Program-made: the position numbers and the translations under genes
Part shown: positions 1-11,821 of the stretch, in pieces
How positions within the stretch are numbered: position 1 is the first letter of the stretch
Layout of the letters: the number at the start of each line of letters is the position of its first letter
Source of the DNA: Persicaria tinctoria
Lineage: Eukaryota; Streptophyta; Magnoliopsida; Caryophyllales; Polygonaceae
Direction of reading: 5' to 3'
NCBI GenBank assembly: GCA_037127255.1
Contig: JBANSL010000001.1
Span: 28,452,501 to 28,516,500 of the forward strand
Length of the DNA: 64,000 nucleotides
The notes under the pieces: generated by a model
The model's database searches: none
The model's input: only the letters and a program-made list of their open reading frames with translations
Told to the model about the DNA's origin: nothing

Positions 1-59
1 CTTAGAGACTCAAGAGGAGACGGCTTTTTTTTAAAAAAAACAAAGAGAGAAAGAAAGAA

Positions 60-330
60 AATGAGGCTCAGTGCCTTCCGCTACGGCGCTACCCCTAATT
101 TTTTTTAATCTAAAACACAAAATCCGGTCCAATTTCAGTCCGACCCAAAAATTCCGGTCTGGTCCAGGGTTTGGACCGAAAACCGGAATTGAAAAATTCT
201 TGGATCGTGGACCAGACCGTAATGTTTTCGGTCCGATCCAAGACCGTAATTTCCAGTTTGGTCCCTGTTCGATTCCGGTCCGATCCAATTTTTGCCCAGT
301 CCTAGTTAGAGCAACTCCGGTTCTTACCCT
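60..330. repeat. GGTCC/GGACC-rich low-complexity stretch
   Basis: The stretch is built from recurring ccggtcc, ggtccga and ggaccgaa words on both strands. Short open frames cross it only because of this composition. It resembles the (GGTTC)n-type strings seen inside plant LTRs, such as 40690-40750 in this window, but no LTR boundary is visible. No gene is supported here. Confidence 0.35.
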
Positions 331-446
331 ACTTTTTCCCAGTCACATCAGTTTAGGGCTCTATTTCAACATTTTATTATTTTCATCTCATTGGTGAACC
401 GAAGTCTTGGGTTTTTAAGTTTTTTTTTTCATTTACTCAATCATTC

Positions 447-447
<1 letters not shown>

Positions 448-528
<81 letters not shown>
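448..528. repeat. (ATT)27 microsatellite
   Basis: This is an uninterrupted run of 27 ATT trinucleotides. The long poly-isoleucine open frame across it is an artefact of the repeat. Confidence 0.98.
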
Positions 529-529
<1 letters not shown>

Positions 530-531
<2 letters not shown>

Positions 532-1377
532 AAAACTAAACATAACAAAGCATTAAACTTGATGGTAAAGATAGATATGTAATATAGAACATAACTTTCT
601 CACCTTATTTATAGGCAAAATGTGTGGAAAAAAAAATTGTTTTCCTACTGGTAACCATACTAGTATATGGATATTATTTGAAAGATTAAAGAAAAATTCT
701 ATGCAAAATCTGTGTCAATGAATACATAAAATAAAATCAAACTTAAAAATATTTTTTAATTACAAAAAATGCTAGAATTTACATTTAAATCCCTTTAAAT
801 ATATAGTTAACGCCTTTCTAAGATCTTCATATAGACACAATGTGTCATAGACGCTTGAGCCTCCGGTAGCACAGCCGAGATAACGACGGGTTCTCTGCCC
901 CGCGGGGATGGAGCGACAGAAGTTTTGAGAATTCAAGAATAAACAGTCCAACGTTGATTTTTTATTCCTAAACCTCTCTTTTGGATTTCGTTGTAAAAAA
1001 AGGATAGTGGGATTTTTGGCGCAAGAAGAAGGGGTTGATCCGTATCATCTTGACATGGTTATGCTTCCTCTATTTTTTTTAATACAGAGTCGTGTTCTTC
1101 AACTATAAGTGTTGTCACGTGGCAACTACCCATTGGGCTAGCAAAAAAATAACAGTCGGAAGCAAAACGCGATGCATAGGTGGATTTTCCACTGAAACGT
1201 CGTTTTGGGCCCAATCCCTCCCTTGATGTGGAATGACTCCTTCAGTGCCCTTGATTTGCACAATAAAAGACCCCTTTTCCCGGACTTCTGCAGGAATACC
1301 TGTCCTCTCGGGTTGTTATACTTTTTCTTTTCTTTTTTCGGCTGATTTGGCATCACTACGAGCCCTTGTGCTCCTAA
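530..1377. other. Intergenic, no gene seen
   Basis: The region is AT-rich single-copy-looking sequence. The short open frames have no recognisable domain and no splice context. Positions 845-960 contain a slightly GC-richer patch with a weak tRNA-like A-box resemblance, not strong enough to call. Confidence 0.5.
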
Positions 1378-1946
1378 GAGCATGTGCAATGGTGAGGATT
1401 AGGGCTCTTATAGTTGCCAGATAGGAAAAAAAATAGGAGAAAATAAAAATTTAATGTAAGGGCTCATTGTTTGGGTCTCTTATATATGAGACCCAAAAAG
1501 TATGGCTCATAACTGCCACGTGGTAGAACTTATGTTTTATTTACTTTTAAATGATTTTCGGTTGTTTTTCATTTGTTTAAAAAAAATAAAAAATTTATTT
1601 TTGAATTTAATTTATTTTTATCTACACATAGACACCCCTCTTGCCTATGTTTGTTGGAAAAAAATTCATTTGAATAATACCCATATTTTCCTTTTTAAAA
1701 ATTAAAAAATTAATATTTTTATGCTATGTTATTATATATTAATTAATTAATATTTTTATTACTAACAATAATAAAAGAATTGAGTAAATAAAAATGAAAA
1801 ATAATAAAAGGTAATTTAAGGGCCCAAGACTTGGACTCACGAATGAAGGTGAAAAATTTAAAAGTTAAAATGAAGCTCTTAAGCTGATGTGGCATAAGAA
1901 AAGTAAGTTAAGGGTCCGAGGTTGGGGCTCACCATTGCACATGCTC
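1378..1946. mobile_element. Tourist-like (PIF/Harbinger) MITE, 569 bp
   Basis: The termini are a perfect 19-bp inverted repeat, GAGCATGTGCAATGGTGAG at 1378-1396 and its complement at 1928-1946. The element is flanked by TAA on both sides (1375-1377 and 1947-1949), the 3-bp target duplication typical of PIF/Harbinger elements. The interior is AT-rich and non-coding, and includes a short gggtctc/gagaccc inverted pair near 1474-1496. It has no transposase, so it is a non-autonomous copy. Confidence 0.85.
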
Positions 1947-1949
1947 TAA

Positions 1950-3340
1950 TTCCTGTAACTAATCAATTATTAATAATACTAAAGAAAAAGTTGACTATGC
2001 CATGTGTCGACTTCTCCTTGAATATAGGTTTTTTTGTTAACCAATTAAATATTTTTCTATATTTAAATAAATTATTATTTATTATAAATCAAATTACTTC
2101 TTTAAATAAGTAATTAATTAAATCTTTTTTATTTTCTAAATCTTAACCGATTAATTTTCTTTTAAAATTATTTTTTTCAATAAAAATATATAATCTTTTG
2201 TAGTTTTTATTCATGGAATAATATATAAATAACGATTAGACCCTTTTAATAAATTACTTTGTTATAATTTGATTATATATTTAATTTAATCAATCATTCT
2301 CATTTCAATGATAACAATGAATGTTATATATGTGTGTGTATTTATGTATGTATATATGTGTGACTGTATGTGTGTATATAGTATAATCTATAGTCAGGTA
2401 ATAAATTACTTTATTACATTTATGAATAAAAAATAATTAGTTTATTTTAGTTTAGTTGTGAAAGATAATAGATTTTGAAATTTATAATATATTATTGAAT
2501 TAGTGCAACTATAATACGTAAAGGAAAATCATTAGTTGAACGGGTGTTAATATGATATTTATTTAAATTTTAAAAGGAATTTAGATAAAGTGATAAGAAT
2601 CCTTGATAACTGTATTTTAATTTATATAAATATTTTACATATGTATAAATTTATTATATAAAAAGTATCGCACAACTGTGCTGGCATTAATATAGTAATG
2701 TTCTAATTATATAAGTGTCTTATATGATCTAATATTATATTATATACATTAAATTTGGATTATCTAAACTATTCAATAAGGGTAAATGAAATCTTTTCAT
2801 CTATCATCCAGACACCATATTAACCCACCCCACATAATAGCCTAAAAATGTTTTGCTACTAACTGTGTAGACATTATCTTTTCCACTATTTAGACCATTA
2901 AAAATGTCTTTTTCATCCACATTAATGTTTATTTTTTATATTATTAAATTAATCAATTCATTCTGACAAATTCTTTTGTTACATGATTGATCCGATCTTA
3001 ATAAAAGTAGTAAAATCTATTAATATTAACCAAGTTAGCTTATTATCTATATTTTTTAAATAAAAAAAACGAGAACTATATATAATACGGAGTAGGATTA
3101 AAATTAAATTAGTTTTACTTTTTAATTGGGGAAATGATCAAGAAATTGCTTTGAAGACGACATATGATGATTGATGAAGACTGGTTCCTTGCCTCACTTA
3201 TCCTTCACCTCTTTTTCATAATAAGACCATTTCTTTTATTACGTACGAGATTTTGTTATACGCGGAGTATATGACAATATGTATATTAATTAATATAATC
3301 GGCCAGAAAAGTTGCAGATTTCTATTGTCGGAGAGGGTTT
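1950..3340. other. AT-rich intergenic DNA, no gene seen
   Basis: The sequence is very AT-rich, with a TG/TA-rich simple stretch at about 2320-2385. No open frame has a recognisable product, and no repeat boundary is visible. Confidence 0.5.
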
Positions 3341-3346
3341 TGAGTA

Positions 3347-3384
3347 TGAAACTAGTAAGTGGCCCGTGCCCAGACACGTGGGAT
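3347..3384. repeat. GCCCGTGC repeat end, copy 1
   Basis: The sequence has an actagtaagtggcccgtgcc core followed by a cacgtggg arm. A related core with a matching hairpin occurs at 60556-60583. This points to a dispersed element terminus. The class of element is not determined. Confidence 0.4.
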
Positions 3385-3493
3385 TTTTAAAAACCACAAA
3401 TAATATTTATCGGGTTTACAATATTATATATGACACATGAAATTTATACATTATTATTGAACTAAATGAACTCATCTTTCCATGGAAAACCCT

Positions 3494-3568
3494 AAGTAAA
3501 CTCATCTTATTTTTCAGATGTTATTATATTAATCAATGCGTTTTAAACGATATATAAAACATAGTACT
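3494..3568. repeat. 75-bp direct repeat, copy 1
   Basis: This copy is nearly identical to 4059-4133 in the same orientation, from aagta through catagtact, with a few substitutions. The pair is separated by 490 bp. It could be a local duplication or the ends of a small element. Confidence 0.8.
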
Positions 3569-4058
3569 CGTCAGAATATCTCCCGGACAATTATTAAAAT
3601 CCGATAAACTGTTAGACAACAACAATGAAATGATGCAATAAAAGATGTTATTATATTTATCATATTAATCAACAATAATCGTTTAGACCATCGGCATATA
3701 TAATGAAAGAAAAGATGCAATAAAAAATGATAATTGATAGTTGTAGATATTTTCATCAGGGTGAACACAAGATGAAACAAATAGATAAATTTTTTGTGGA
3801 AATAAGAAATGCATAAATATTTTGGAGTATAAAACATACAATGAAATATATATCTTAAATAATCATAAGATCAAAAACGATACTCAGAAACACGCAACGT
3901 CAGAAACCACTACATTAAAAGTAAATTTCAATCTAATTAATTAAATACAAAATGTGATATAAATAGTGCACTTCTGATTTTTTTTTTTTAATATCAAAGA
4001 ATAGATAGTTGAAGACTTGATGCTATAAAACCCCCCAATTTTTTTAAAAAATTAATCC

Positions 4059-4133
4059 AAGTACACTCATCTTATTTTTCAGATGTTATCATATTAATCA
4101 ATGCGTTTTAAATTATGTATAAAACATAGTACT
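4059..4133. repeat. 75-bp direct repeat, copy 2
   Basis: Partner of 3494-3568. The DNA between the copies, and from here to about 4640, is AT-rich without a recognisable gene. Confidence 0.8.
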
Positions 4134-4639
4134 ATGTTTTTCGGACGAGTATTCGATTTTCTTTAATTTTCCTTCAATTTATGTCTTTTACTAGCCGTAG
4201 ATTGAAATTATTGAATCATCATAATTGAAACTTACAAATTCATAAATTGAATAAGGCTATCAAGTTAGTAAGCTATTGTAAATGTAATGATTAATTTACT
4301 CAAAATTGCATTTCAAAAACTAAATCAATTTTAGAATTCAACAAAAGTCAGCATCTGGCTAGCTCAAAACAAAATCAGCTATTGCCTTGCATTCGATCAA
4401 TCATCGGGAAAAAAAAACAGGAAAAAATCAAGCTTGATCTGGACAAAGTCATAAGCAACACTCAATTACAAATCTAGATTTTAGGATTTACCTATCCTTG
4501 AGATTAATAAAATTACAAATTTTCAGGACAAGGTGTTACAACTTATTGTACTTGGTTAGTTTACAATTCATTAACTACTTTGATAATCCAGTGATCATAG
4601 ACAAACCTTCCACGATCAATCAATGGCGTCCATTGTTGT

Positions 4640-4918
4640 CACCCTTATTGTGGCCATTCCAAGAATTCTTTATGAAGAATCTTGTCTTTGCCTTCCTCGC
4701 TGGACTATGCCAGCTAACCACCTCTAGTCTAACCTTCATGTGTCGTTCTCTCAGAGTAAGCAAACCAGCTTCAGTGCAAATGACCTTCGTATCATCTCTA
4801 GAGAACTCATCCTTGGTCATGACGAACTCCTCAAGGTTGACATCTTCCACCAATTGTCATCTTGGCTGTGTGAATCTGGCATGTTAACAGTTCCATCAGT
4901 TTTTAGATGGAGAATTCA
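4640..4918 (-). pseudogene. RPT2 (26S proteasome AAA-ATPase subunit 4) C-terminal fragment
   Basis: On the minus strand, residues such as [15 protein letters not shown] and [15 protein letters not shown] match the C-terminal part of the AAA-ATPase RPT2, which unfolds substrates in the 19S proteasome cap. Upstream, QIHTAKMT is readable in another frame, so there is a frameshift near 4856. A TAA stop lies a few codons further upstream. Downstream, the KKAK..VMFKKK-like tail is again out of frame. Only about 75 codons of a protein of about 440 residues are present, with no intron visible. This is a decayed fragment and makes no product. The family assignment comes from recalled motifs. Confidence 0.75.
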
Positions 4919-4929
4919 AATCACTAACT

Positions 4930-5270
4930 TTCATGGTTGAAGAAAGCAGAATTCAAGACAACGGAGACAGATAATAGAACCCACAAAATCATACAAGCTT
5001 GGTGGAAACAAAAGGGAACCGAGCCCTTTGGCGGATATTCTACTGCTACCGGCAAATAAAACATTTTGCATGGCAACATAAGGCTAAAAACCCTTCCACA
5101 TTCAGAGAATACCCAGATACTAACACAATGCAAACTGAATCGATTCTAGACACTTCGGTAATCCCTTTCCAATTCCTAGTTTAACATGGATACATAAACA
5201 TAAGCTCAACAATTAATTGAATGCACTCTTCTTGTAATATTATGTGAAGAGTCTATAAGGCGATTAATAA
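4930..5270. other. No gene seen
   Basis: Short open frames on both strands lack any recognisable motif. This may be flanking DNA of the RPT2 fragment. Confidence 0.4.
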
Positions 5271-5274
5271 TACT

Positions 5275-6512
5275 CTAGAAGGAGGGGGGGATGAATAGAG
5301 TATGCACGATTTTCGCAATAAAAGAAAACTTAAAACAATTTGCAAAACAACTTGTCAAGACCTTGATATTGCTATCAAATCTTGACTAAGTAAAATCTAA
5401 TGCGATATAGTAGATGCGGAATGTAAACGAAGAACACACGAATTTTTAACGAGGTTCGGCACGAACTTTGCCTACATCCCCACCTAGGGTTATCTAATCC
5501 GTAGGATTCAAACACTTCTTATTCCACTTCACTTGAGCCTAGAACTTCCTAGAGAAACTTCCCTTTCTCTATACAAAGCCTCACCGCTTCTATTCTAGCT
5601 CTCAACCTTACAAGTGAAATAAAAGCTCTCACCACACTCAAAGTGTGTTTGTTCGAGTTAAAAACTCTTAGTGTAAAATGAATGACTTGTACAATAAGTG
5701 CTTGTGTTTCCCTCAACTCTCAAACTATAACCGACACTTAAACTTTGTGAGAATGTACGAGAGAAACTGTGATGACGAATGCTTTAGGACAACTTGATTG
5801 CTTGAGTGCTTGCTTAAGTGAGTAGAGTCCCTTTGCCCTTCGTCTATATATAGTCGAACGTCTTCAAGGACACTTGGAGGGATGACCGTTCGAAATTCAA
5901 ATCCTTTCCAAGACATTTGAATTCTTTCCAATAATATACTTCCTAAAGTTGTGGCTGCAATCTTCTACTGATTTATCATAATCGGATATGGATATGATCT
6001 TTCCTTGTTCCTTGTATGGCTTCCCATTTCCTCAAATATGACTCGAGATGCATCTAACACATAAAATGGATTAGGGGAGAATCATGCAAATAGGTTAAAT
6101 CTAGTTCGATTCCTCATGGCCCAAAGTGAAGCCCACGACTATATTTAGGCCCAACGACGTTGGCCTTGAATCATTTCCTGCAAACGAACAAGTAACAACA
6201 TAGACAAACAAATATGTATCCAAACATTTTATTTTGGGTTTCAAGGTCTTGAAACCCAACCTACTGTTTTTGTCTTTCATCACCCTTAGAGATAACATGC
6301 ACGTTAGTTCTCAAGATCTTACATTCAAGGTGGAGTCTTCAATCTCCCCCTTGATGGAAGACAAAACCTGTTTTAGATATCAAATACCAGCAAGCATAAT
6401 ATATAATATAAGCATATTATATAATGCATAAAATGTTTGGATTATCAAAGTTTTTAAAACATCAAACCCCAACCAAACAATACCAAAACCAACCAAACCA
6501 ACCATCAAAACA
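5275..6512 (-). repeat. LTR-like region of a non-autonomous LTR element
   Basis: The region carries strings familiar from plant LTRs of this kind: a G-rich run followed by gatgaatagag near 5281, and aacgaggttcggcacgaa at 5450-5467. Its right edge ends in CA at 6512, so the minus strand reads TGTTTTGATGG into the LTR. It is directly preceded on the minus strand by a polypurine tract (6514-6530, gacaaaaagggggagaat). This makes it the 3' LTR of the minus-strand coding remnant at 6698-8032. The left boundary and a target duplication could not be fixed, and no second LTR is visible. Confidence 0.55.
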
Positions 6513-6697
6513 TTCTCCCCCTTTTTGTCTTCTAACAAAAGGGTAGAGAGATGAAAATGTCTTCAACCAACAACCATAAACCAGAAGTTTTTAAAAGACC
6601 ATCAGCAAAATAGATAGAGAGTTTTAAAATTCAGGAGAGAGAGAGTGGGATATCAAGGCCTTGAGAAGGATGCCCCATCTGCAGACTTCTTCTTCGT

Positions 6698-8032
6698 TCA
6701 TTGATACTTCTTGGTACTATTAGCAAATGATGGCTCAGCAGCTGAGGATGTTCCAAGAGCGTCAAGAGCTGCTGGATCTTCAGGAGGAGCGATGTCAGGG
6801 CCTTCCTCACGCCATTCTCCGAAGGTAGGGTATTGCTTGTTGGGCGGGAGGTACTTCCTCCTAACTGAGTCCCTACACTTCTTCTGCCACCTCTCCATGG
6901 CCTTCTTGGTGATCTTGTTTCTCTCCATCTCTTCAAGTTGTCTCTGCAGCTCCACGTCCATGTACTTCTTAACCACACCATATTGCTCAATAGTGAGGAT
7001 AGTGGGTTCCTTATGTGTGGGGCGCAGAATCGGCCTTTTCTTCACCAGGTTCTCACAGTTTAAGATGACATTTCCAGTCTTCTCACGAACATGATCAAAT
7101 ACTTCTGGATCCAGTGGCATGATAGATCATGTAGTTGTGTAAGTCAGGGCATTCAGAAGCATCATCTGATCGAGCTTGCAATCAACCACAGAAAGTATCT
7201 CATGAGTGTTGTCCTGGCAAATTACAACGTCAGACCACATCCTGCTCAGATCAAACCTAAGGTCTTGAATCTCGGTCTCTAGAGCAACCAATCTATCTTC
7301 GTCAATGCTAGGAGCAGCAACATTTTTCCCTTTCGAATCCTTCTTCAGAACCCACCGCCCCCTCAGATTTCTGACAATCCCCAATCTCTCAAGGCAGTTC
7401 TCATCAATGGTGCCACTGTAGGTTTGCTTTTCTTCACTAGATGTGTCGACATCAAAGAATTCGAAGATTTTGGGCAAGAGAATAATAGAGGGTAGTGGCA
7501 TGGGTCGAGAGGAGGAATAGACTTGTGTCATGTAGTCGAGGATAAGCTTGGGCGGATTCGACTCATAGCCATTCATGATAAGGAAGAGGATTTCAAGAAG
7601 GCTCTTGGTCACCAGTTCTCTAGAGTTGATACGTGGGAAGATGCAGCGAGCCAGGATGGTAAAGATGAGTTTGGCTTGAAGCTTAAGAACAGTGTGAGTT
7701 GGCTTGAGAGAGGAAAGAGATCCAAGAGCTTGAGATTTCAGGAAGAATTCATCTCGTGCTCGGGAGAGACACTCGAATCGACTTGGAAACTCTTTTGTGT
7801 GGATTTCACTGGGGAGATCAAGGATGAGAGCAATGTTGCTGGGATCAAGACGGATTCGAGTGTTTTTTACCTTGGTTATGAGGGTTAGGTTTCCATTCAC
7901 TCGGTGAACAGTGAGATTGGCGTAAAAGAGAAGGGTAAGTTGTGGGTAAGCAAAATTTCCAGGGTTTAGAATGGACGAGAAGCAGGTTGATTTGAGAAGG
8001 GAGAATGAAAATGGGTTCGCCGTTTCCGACAT
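6698..8032 (-). pseudogene. Plant 'transposon protein' domain ORF with in-frame stop
   Basis: One minus-strand frame runs for 445 codons, broken only by a TGA at 7127-7129. Residues such as FYANLTVHRVNGNLTL, ILDLPSE, LKLQAKLIFTI and MPLPSIILLPKIFEFF match the putative plant transposon protein domain carried by degenerate LTR elements, whose function is unknown. The C-terminal part is charged and partly coiled-coil-like (about residues 235-300), followed by a lysine/arginine-rich tail. The ATG at 8032 overlaps a different frame of a copia protease fragment, so the natural N-terminus is lost or chimeric. It reads into a polypurine tract and LTR. I infer a truncated non-autonomous LTR element. 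No host function is implied. Confidence 0.6.
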
Positions 8033-8034
8033 AG

Positions 8035-8829
8035 ACAGAAGGTAAAGTGCTAGAATTAAAAACAGTTTGTAGGTTACCTTGCGTGTTCGTCATATGGGAG
8101 AAGGCCCCGGTATCAATATACCAGTTGTCATCCGGCTGCTGAAGTCCCATGGTAGAGAATGCAGCAGAGAGATCGGTGTTCATGGGGAGCGCTGGCTGCT
8201 GCTGGGAGGACTAGAGCGTAGGGGATGAAGCCGGTTGTGGGGGTAGGCAGTATGGGCGGGCCATCGACGACAGGGGGTAGCCTGCCTGCGTCGGATAGGG
8301 GCAGGGCGAGGGGGTCGCCTTCACTGACCTTTTGTCCGACGTCGCCGAGTTGATCGGCGATGGACTTAATGGCACGGCAATAGTCGGAGACGGTTGAGAA
8401 CCTCTCCTGATGAGTGTTGATGAACTTGCCCTCAAGATCCGCAACCCTAGTGGATTGATTTTCATGAAAAAGGCTCTTGATGTGGGGCCAAACATCGTAA
8501 GCGGTGGAGTAGGGTTTGAGAACGGTTATCAAAACATCCTCAGAGATGGTGGCATAGATCCATCGAAGCATGATGGAGTCGAGTCGGTTCCAATGAGGTT
8601 CGGGGACATCATCCGGGTGGTCGGAGCCATCGATATGGGCGATGACGTCATGTCCCCGACAAGCGGTGGTGAAGAGTTCCACCCAGGTGTTGTATTGAAC
8701 TTTCTTGAGGTCTAGGGTTAGGAAAATTTGGTTTTTGATGTTGGTAACGGATTGAGCGGAGTGAAAAGGGTTTTGTGGCGGTGGTGCGAGGTTCTGTGGC
8801 GGCGTTGGGGGGTCGACAACGTCAGTCAT
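8035..8829 (-). pseudogene. Copia gag-protease remnant, internally deleted
   Basis: The frame starting at 8829 encodes a copia-type Gag N-terminus, with IFLTLDLKKVQYNTWVELF, LRWIYATISEDVL and VADLEGKF. It ends in low-complexity proline/alanine sequence. A second frame (8183 to about 8035) has the copia protease signature NWYIDTGAFSHMTNT with its DTG active site, then VYVGNG. The zinc knuckle and gag C-terminus between them are missing, and integrase, RT and RNase H are absent. The protease end runs directly into the unrelated ORF of 6698-8032. This is a deletion derivative of a short-LTR copia element and is non-functional. Confidence 0.75.
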
Positions 8830-8960
8830 CGGGAAAGATGGGTAGCGGCGGCGGCTGTAGGGTAGTGCGGTGGCGGCTAGGGGAGCGGCGGCGGCAGCGG
8901 ATAGATTAGGTTTGTGAAATGAAGAGGAAAATTAGGGTTTCACAAAAAAGCCTGATAACA

Positions 8961-9106
8961 TGTAAGTGTTTGGATAACTGAGTCATCGTCGGACCTCAGA
9001 GGCCTACTCATGTATATATATCACTAGGGTAAAAAACCCAGGGTACAATCGTAACTATACAATCGATATGCACAAATATAAATCTCCTAAATAATGTATG
9101 CTAACA
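8961..9106 (-). repeat. 146-bp copia LTR (5' LTR of the remnant)
   Basis: On the minus strand it begins TGTTAGCATAC (9106) and ends CACTTACA (8961). The next bases, TGTTATCAGGC, are a primer-binding-site-like sequence leading to the gag leader. Short LTRs of about 150 bp are common in this copia group. No partner LTR is present downstream, because the element is truncated. Confidence 0.6.
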
Positions 9107-9120
9107 ATTATAAATTAGAG

Positions 9121-9176
9121 AAACTCAATTAAGTAAATATTCACTAAGCCGTCTAAATTAAGCAAATGTCCACCGG
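9121..9176. repeat. Left member of a diverged inverted-repeat pair
   Basis: This sequence, ending in aaatgtccaccgg, aligns along its length with the reverse complement of 26133-26189. The two could be terminal inverted repeats of an old element now filled with LTR elements. Pyrimidine-rich, 5'-UTR-like DNA follows at 9190-9340. Confidence 0.4.
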
Positions 9177-9368
9177 ACTGACCTAATTAACCTTATCTTC
9201 TCCTTCCATTTTCACGATTCATTCGTCTCTCTCCTCCAAGTTCCATCTTTGATCCGTCTGCACCTCTGTACCACCAACTCTTCGTTCTACTTCCTCTTTC
9301 TTCGATCTTTCTTCTCCCCTCAACAACGATTGATGAGGAATCGGAATTTGAAGGTGGAGACAAGTCCA

Positions 9369-10022
9369 TGTTGTGAGCCTAAATTGTGATGTTTTACATT
9401 GACTTTTATATCGATTTCTGTATACATTTTATACATTTGAGTTAGAATAGTACATAATCTATGTAGCTTATGCTTATTTGCCATATTATGGAGTCTACTC
9501 TAGTTTCTGTTTAATTTTGCAGAAATCGAGGCAATTTACAACAATTCGGAGGAATGATGAAAAGCTCAAAGTCCACTGCAGAAAGTTTGAGTTCAAGGAG
9601 CAGCTGAGCAAGGAAAAATCGAGCAGAAAACGAGAAAGAGCACTCGACATAGTTCTAGTTGACATCGAGTAACTCTACTCGATGTTGAGTACCTCAGTTT
9701 GAGTCCGAGTCCGAGATTGAGTGTGTGACGAGAAGATAGACTAGTTGTAAGAGAAAATATATGGAATTCTATCCATCCACATGAAGATCTATCAAGTTCA
9801 AGAGGGATTTATCCGCATTAGATAATTTCCTTATAGATTAATTTCCTTTATTTATTAAGTTTTATCTTATGTTTTTAGATAGAAAGTTTTAGATATAGAT
9901 AGATTGTTCCTCCCTAGATTAGCTAAGGTTGAACACTATAAATAAGGCTTTAGGGGCTGGTTTTTAAAATCATCCAATCCAAGCCACAAGAAATAGTGTT
10001 TCATAGAAGTTTTCGAGAGTTT

Positions 10023-10061
<39 letters not shown>

Positions 10062-10947
10062 GCAAGGGAGCGGGAGTGATCTGGCTTTGTTCAGTTTGTA
10101 CTTTCTTCAGTTTTATTTAATGCAATTTATTTCCTTTATGATATTGATGTTTGTTATGATGAGAAGCGAGTAGTCACCCAACTTCTAGGGTTGGGGTGAG
10201 CCCGACGGTAGCCTTGTAAGGTAATGCGATAAAGGTACAATCTTTTGATGCGATTTCGTCTTCTATCCCTATGAGCATGATTCTTTTGCAAAAGTTGAAG
10301 GTGATCCTTGTTTGTGTTATTGAAGCGAAAGTGATCTTAATGCAACTTGGATTAGTTATGTGAAAAGGGTTAGTAACAATTAGAGTTTATGCGAGAGCCT
10401 CTATTCTCCTACTTGTTAATAACGACAGTTATTTGATGAAAAGGCATGATCTTGTATACCTTATGCATTATTTTATATGGTTATCGTTGTGGTGTTGATA
10501 CCCCGATCTTGGAAATCCTTTAGTTTATTGATCTTATTCCCACCGATTTCGTGTTTGCTTTCGTCCTATTTCGATTTAAAGTTACGATTTTCGATACTGC
10601 ATTACTCGATATCGACGACACTGTAGCACTCGACTTCGAGTACCTTCACTCGAGATCGACTAGTGTTGCTTTGTTTTTGCATTTCTATTTCCTCTGTTTT
10701 GTAGTTTTTAATCGACTGAGTGTTCGACGTCGATGACACCAATCGACGTCGAGTACTTCCTAAGTCGATTTCGAGAGTTTTCTGGACTGAAAAGGCGGGC
10801 GCTGACACGCTTCCTCGTGGATCGATCCTGACTACATTCTACTACAACGGGAGGAAGTCTTGTATTTATTTGCTTGGACAGGAGTTGGTTTGCTTTTATT
10901 AGTTTTATTTACTTTAATACTAGACATATAATCCTCCTGCAACAACA
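9369..10947 (+). mobile_element. Solo LTR of an Athila-like element, 1579 bp
   Basis: The LTR begins TGTTG and ends CAACA, and is flanked by the 5-bp duplication GTCCA (9364-9368 and 10948-10952). Its 5' part (ttatatcgatttctgtat, gcttatttgcca, ggagtctac) and 3' part (ctgacacgcttcctcg, cctcctgcaaca) match the LTRs of the element at 16566-24545, so it is a related family. It contains the same TCGA-dyad clusters (9645-9690 and 10590-10770) and an (AG)17 run. No internal region remains, which fits LTR-LTR recombination. Confidence 0.85.
10024..10057. repeat. (AG)17 microsatellite
   Basis: Uninterrupted AG dinucleotide run inside the solo LTR. Confidence 0.97.
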
Positions 10948-11127
10948 GTCCACTTCCTCTTATCCTTCTGTTTCTCTCAGGTCGATTGAAGTGATTAAGG
11001 TGTAGGTCCTCCTACGTCCTCCTCCGCCTACATGTCTCTGTTGTGCGAGCCCATCTCTCAAAGGAGCAGGCATCGAATATTTGCCCCTCCCTCTCTTTGT
11101 ATTGATTGATTTCATGTGGTTTTTGTA

Positions 11128-11287
11128 GAACGGACAATGGAGAGATGCAGACAAGGATATAGCCATTATGCTTCTGAATAGCAAGGCTTTAAGGGACACC
11201 ATTAAGCTCTTTGTTGAAATATACAAGGATATGAACATCTTCGTCGTTGCCGATAATATTCAAATTTTAATGTCTGCACTCTTTTGA
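11128..11287 (+). pseudogene. Possible orphan exon, unrecognised
   Basis: A good 3' splice site (tgtggtttttgtag) is followed by an open frame of about 52 codons, including the words NGQWRDADKDIAIMLL and FVEIYKDMNIFVV, which ends in a TGA at 11285-11287. The composition is exon-like compared with its surroundings. No family was recognised. The rest of the gene is absent: the Athila-like solo LTR lies just upstream and the copia element just downstream. The remainder of 10953-11386 is intron-like. Confidence 0.3.
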
Positions 11288-11386
11288 CGTTATAATTACT
11301 AAATACTAGTTATAATATTAATCTCAGTTCACAAAAAAGAAGAGAGAAGGGGATGCAAACTCAGTTCAGACGTTCTTCCTAAAGCT

Positions 11387-11711
11387 TGTTAAGATGTGAT
11401 GTGATTCAAGCTCAGATTATATAAGTCAATTGTCGTCATAGAAGTTAGGTGAGTTAGTTATGTTTTGTGTCCAGCAGAAGTTAGTTTTCTTTTGTGTCCC
11501 ACTACCTAGGTTTGATGTTAGTGGTAGTAGTGGTAGTTTTCTCTTTATCAAGCAGTTGTGTTTATTCAAGTATGTAAGGGGAATTTTTTCAGTTTTCAAT
11601 CAAGGCGTGAGGCAATTGAGTAAGTGTGTGTGTGTGTTGTGTGTTGCACAAAGAGCTCTTCACCTCTAAACTGCCATTTGAAGGTAGAGGAGTCTGTGTG
11701 AATTGCCAACA
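11387..11711 (+). repeat. Copia 5' LTR
   Basis: The LTR runs TGTTAAGATG to CCAACA and is followed after 3 bp by the primer-binding site. It carries a TG microsatellite near 11625-11638 that differs from the 3' LTR. Confidence 0.93.
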
Positions 11712-11821
11712 GATTGGTATCAGAGCAAACAAGAGTTTGCATCCGGGTTCTGTCCAGGGATTGAGTGAAGTTGTGAGGAAAAACACAAAGGGAAACACAG
11801 AGTGTGAGAGTGTTTTTTAAG

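Noticed and set aside
391..582. 63-codon frame with a long isoleucine run
   Set aside because: It is the (ATT)27 microsatellite read in one frame.
845..960. Possible tRNA-derived SINE (tagcacagccgag A-box-like, gggttctctgcc B-box-like)
   Set aside because: The B box departs from consensus, and no poly(A) tail or target duplication was found.
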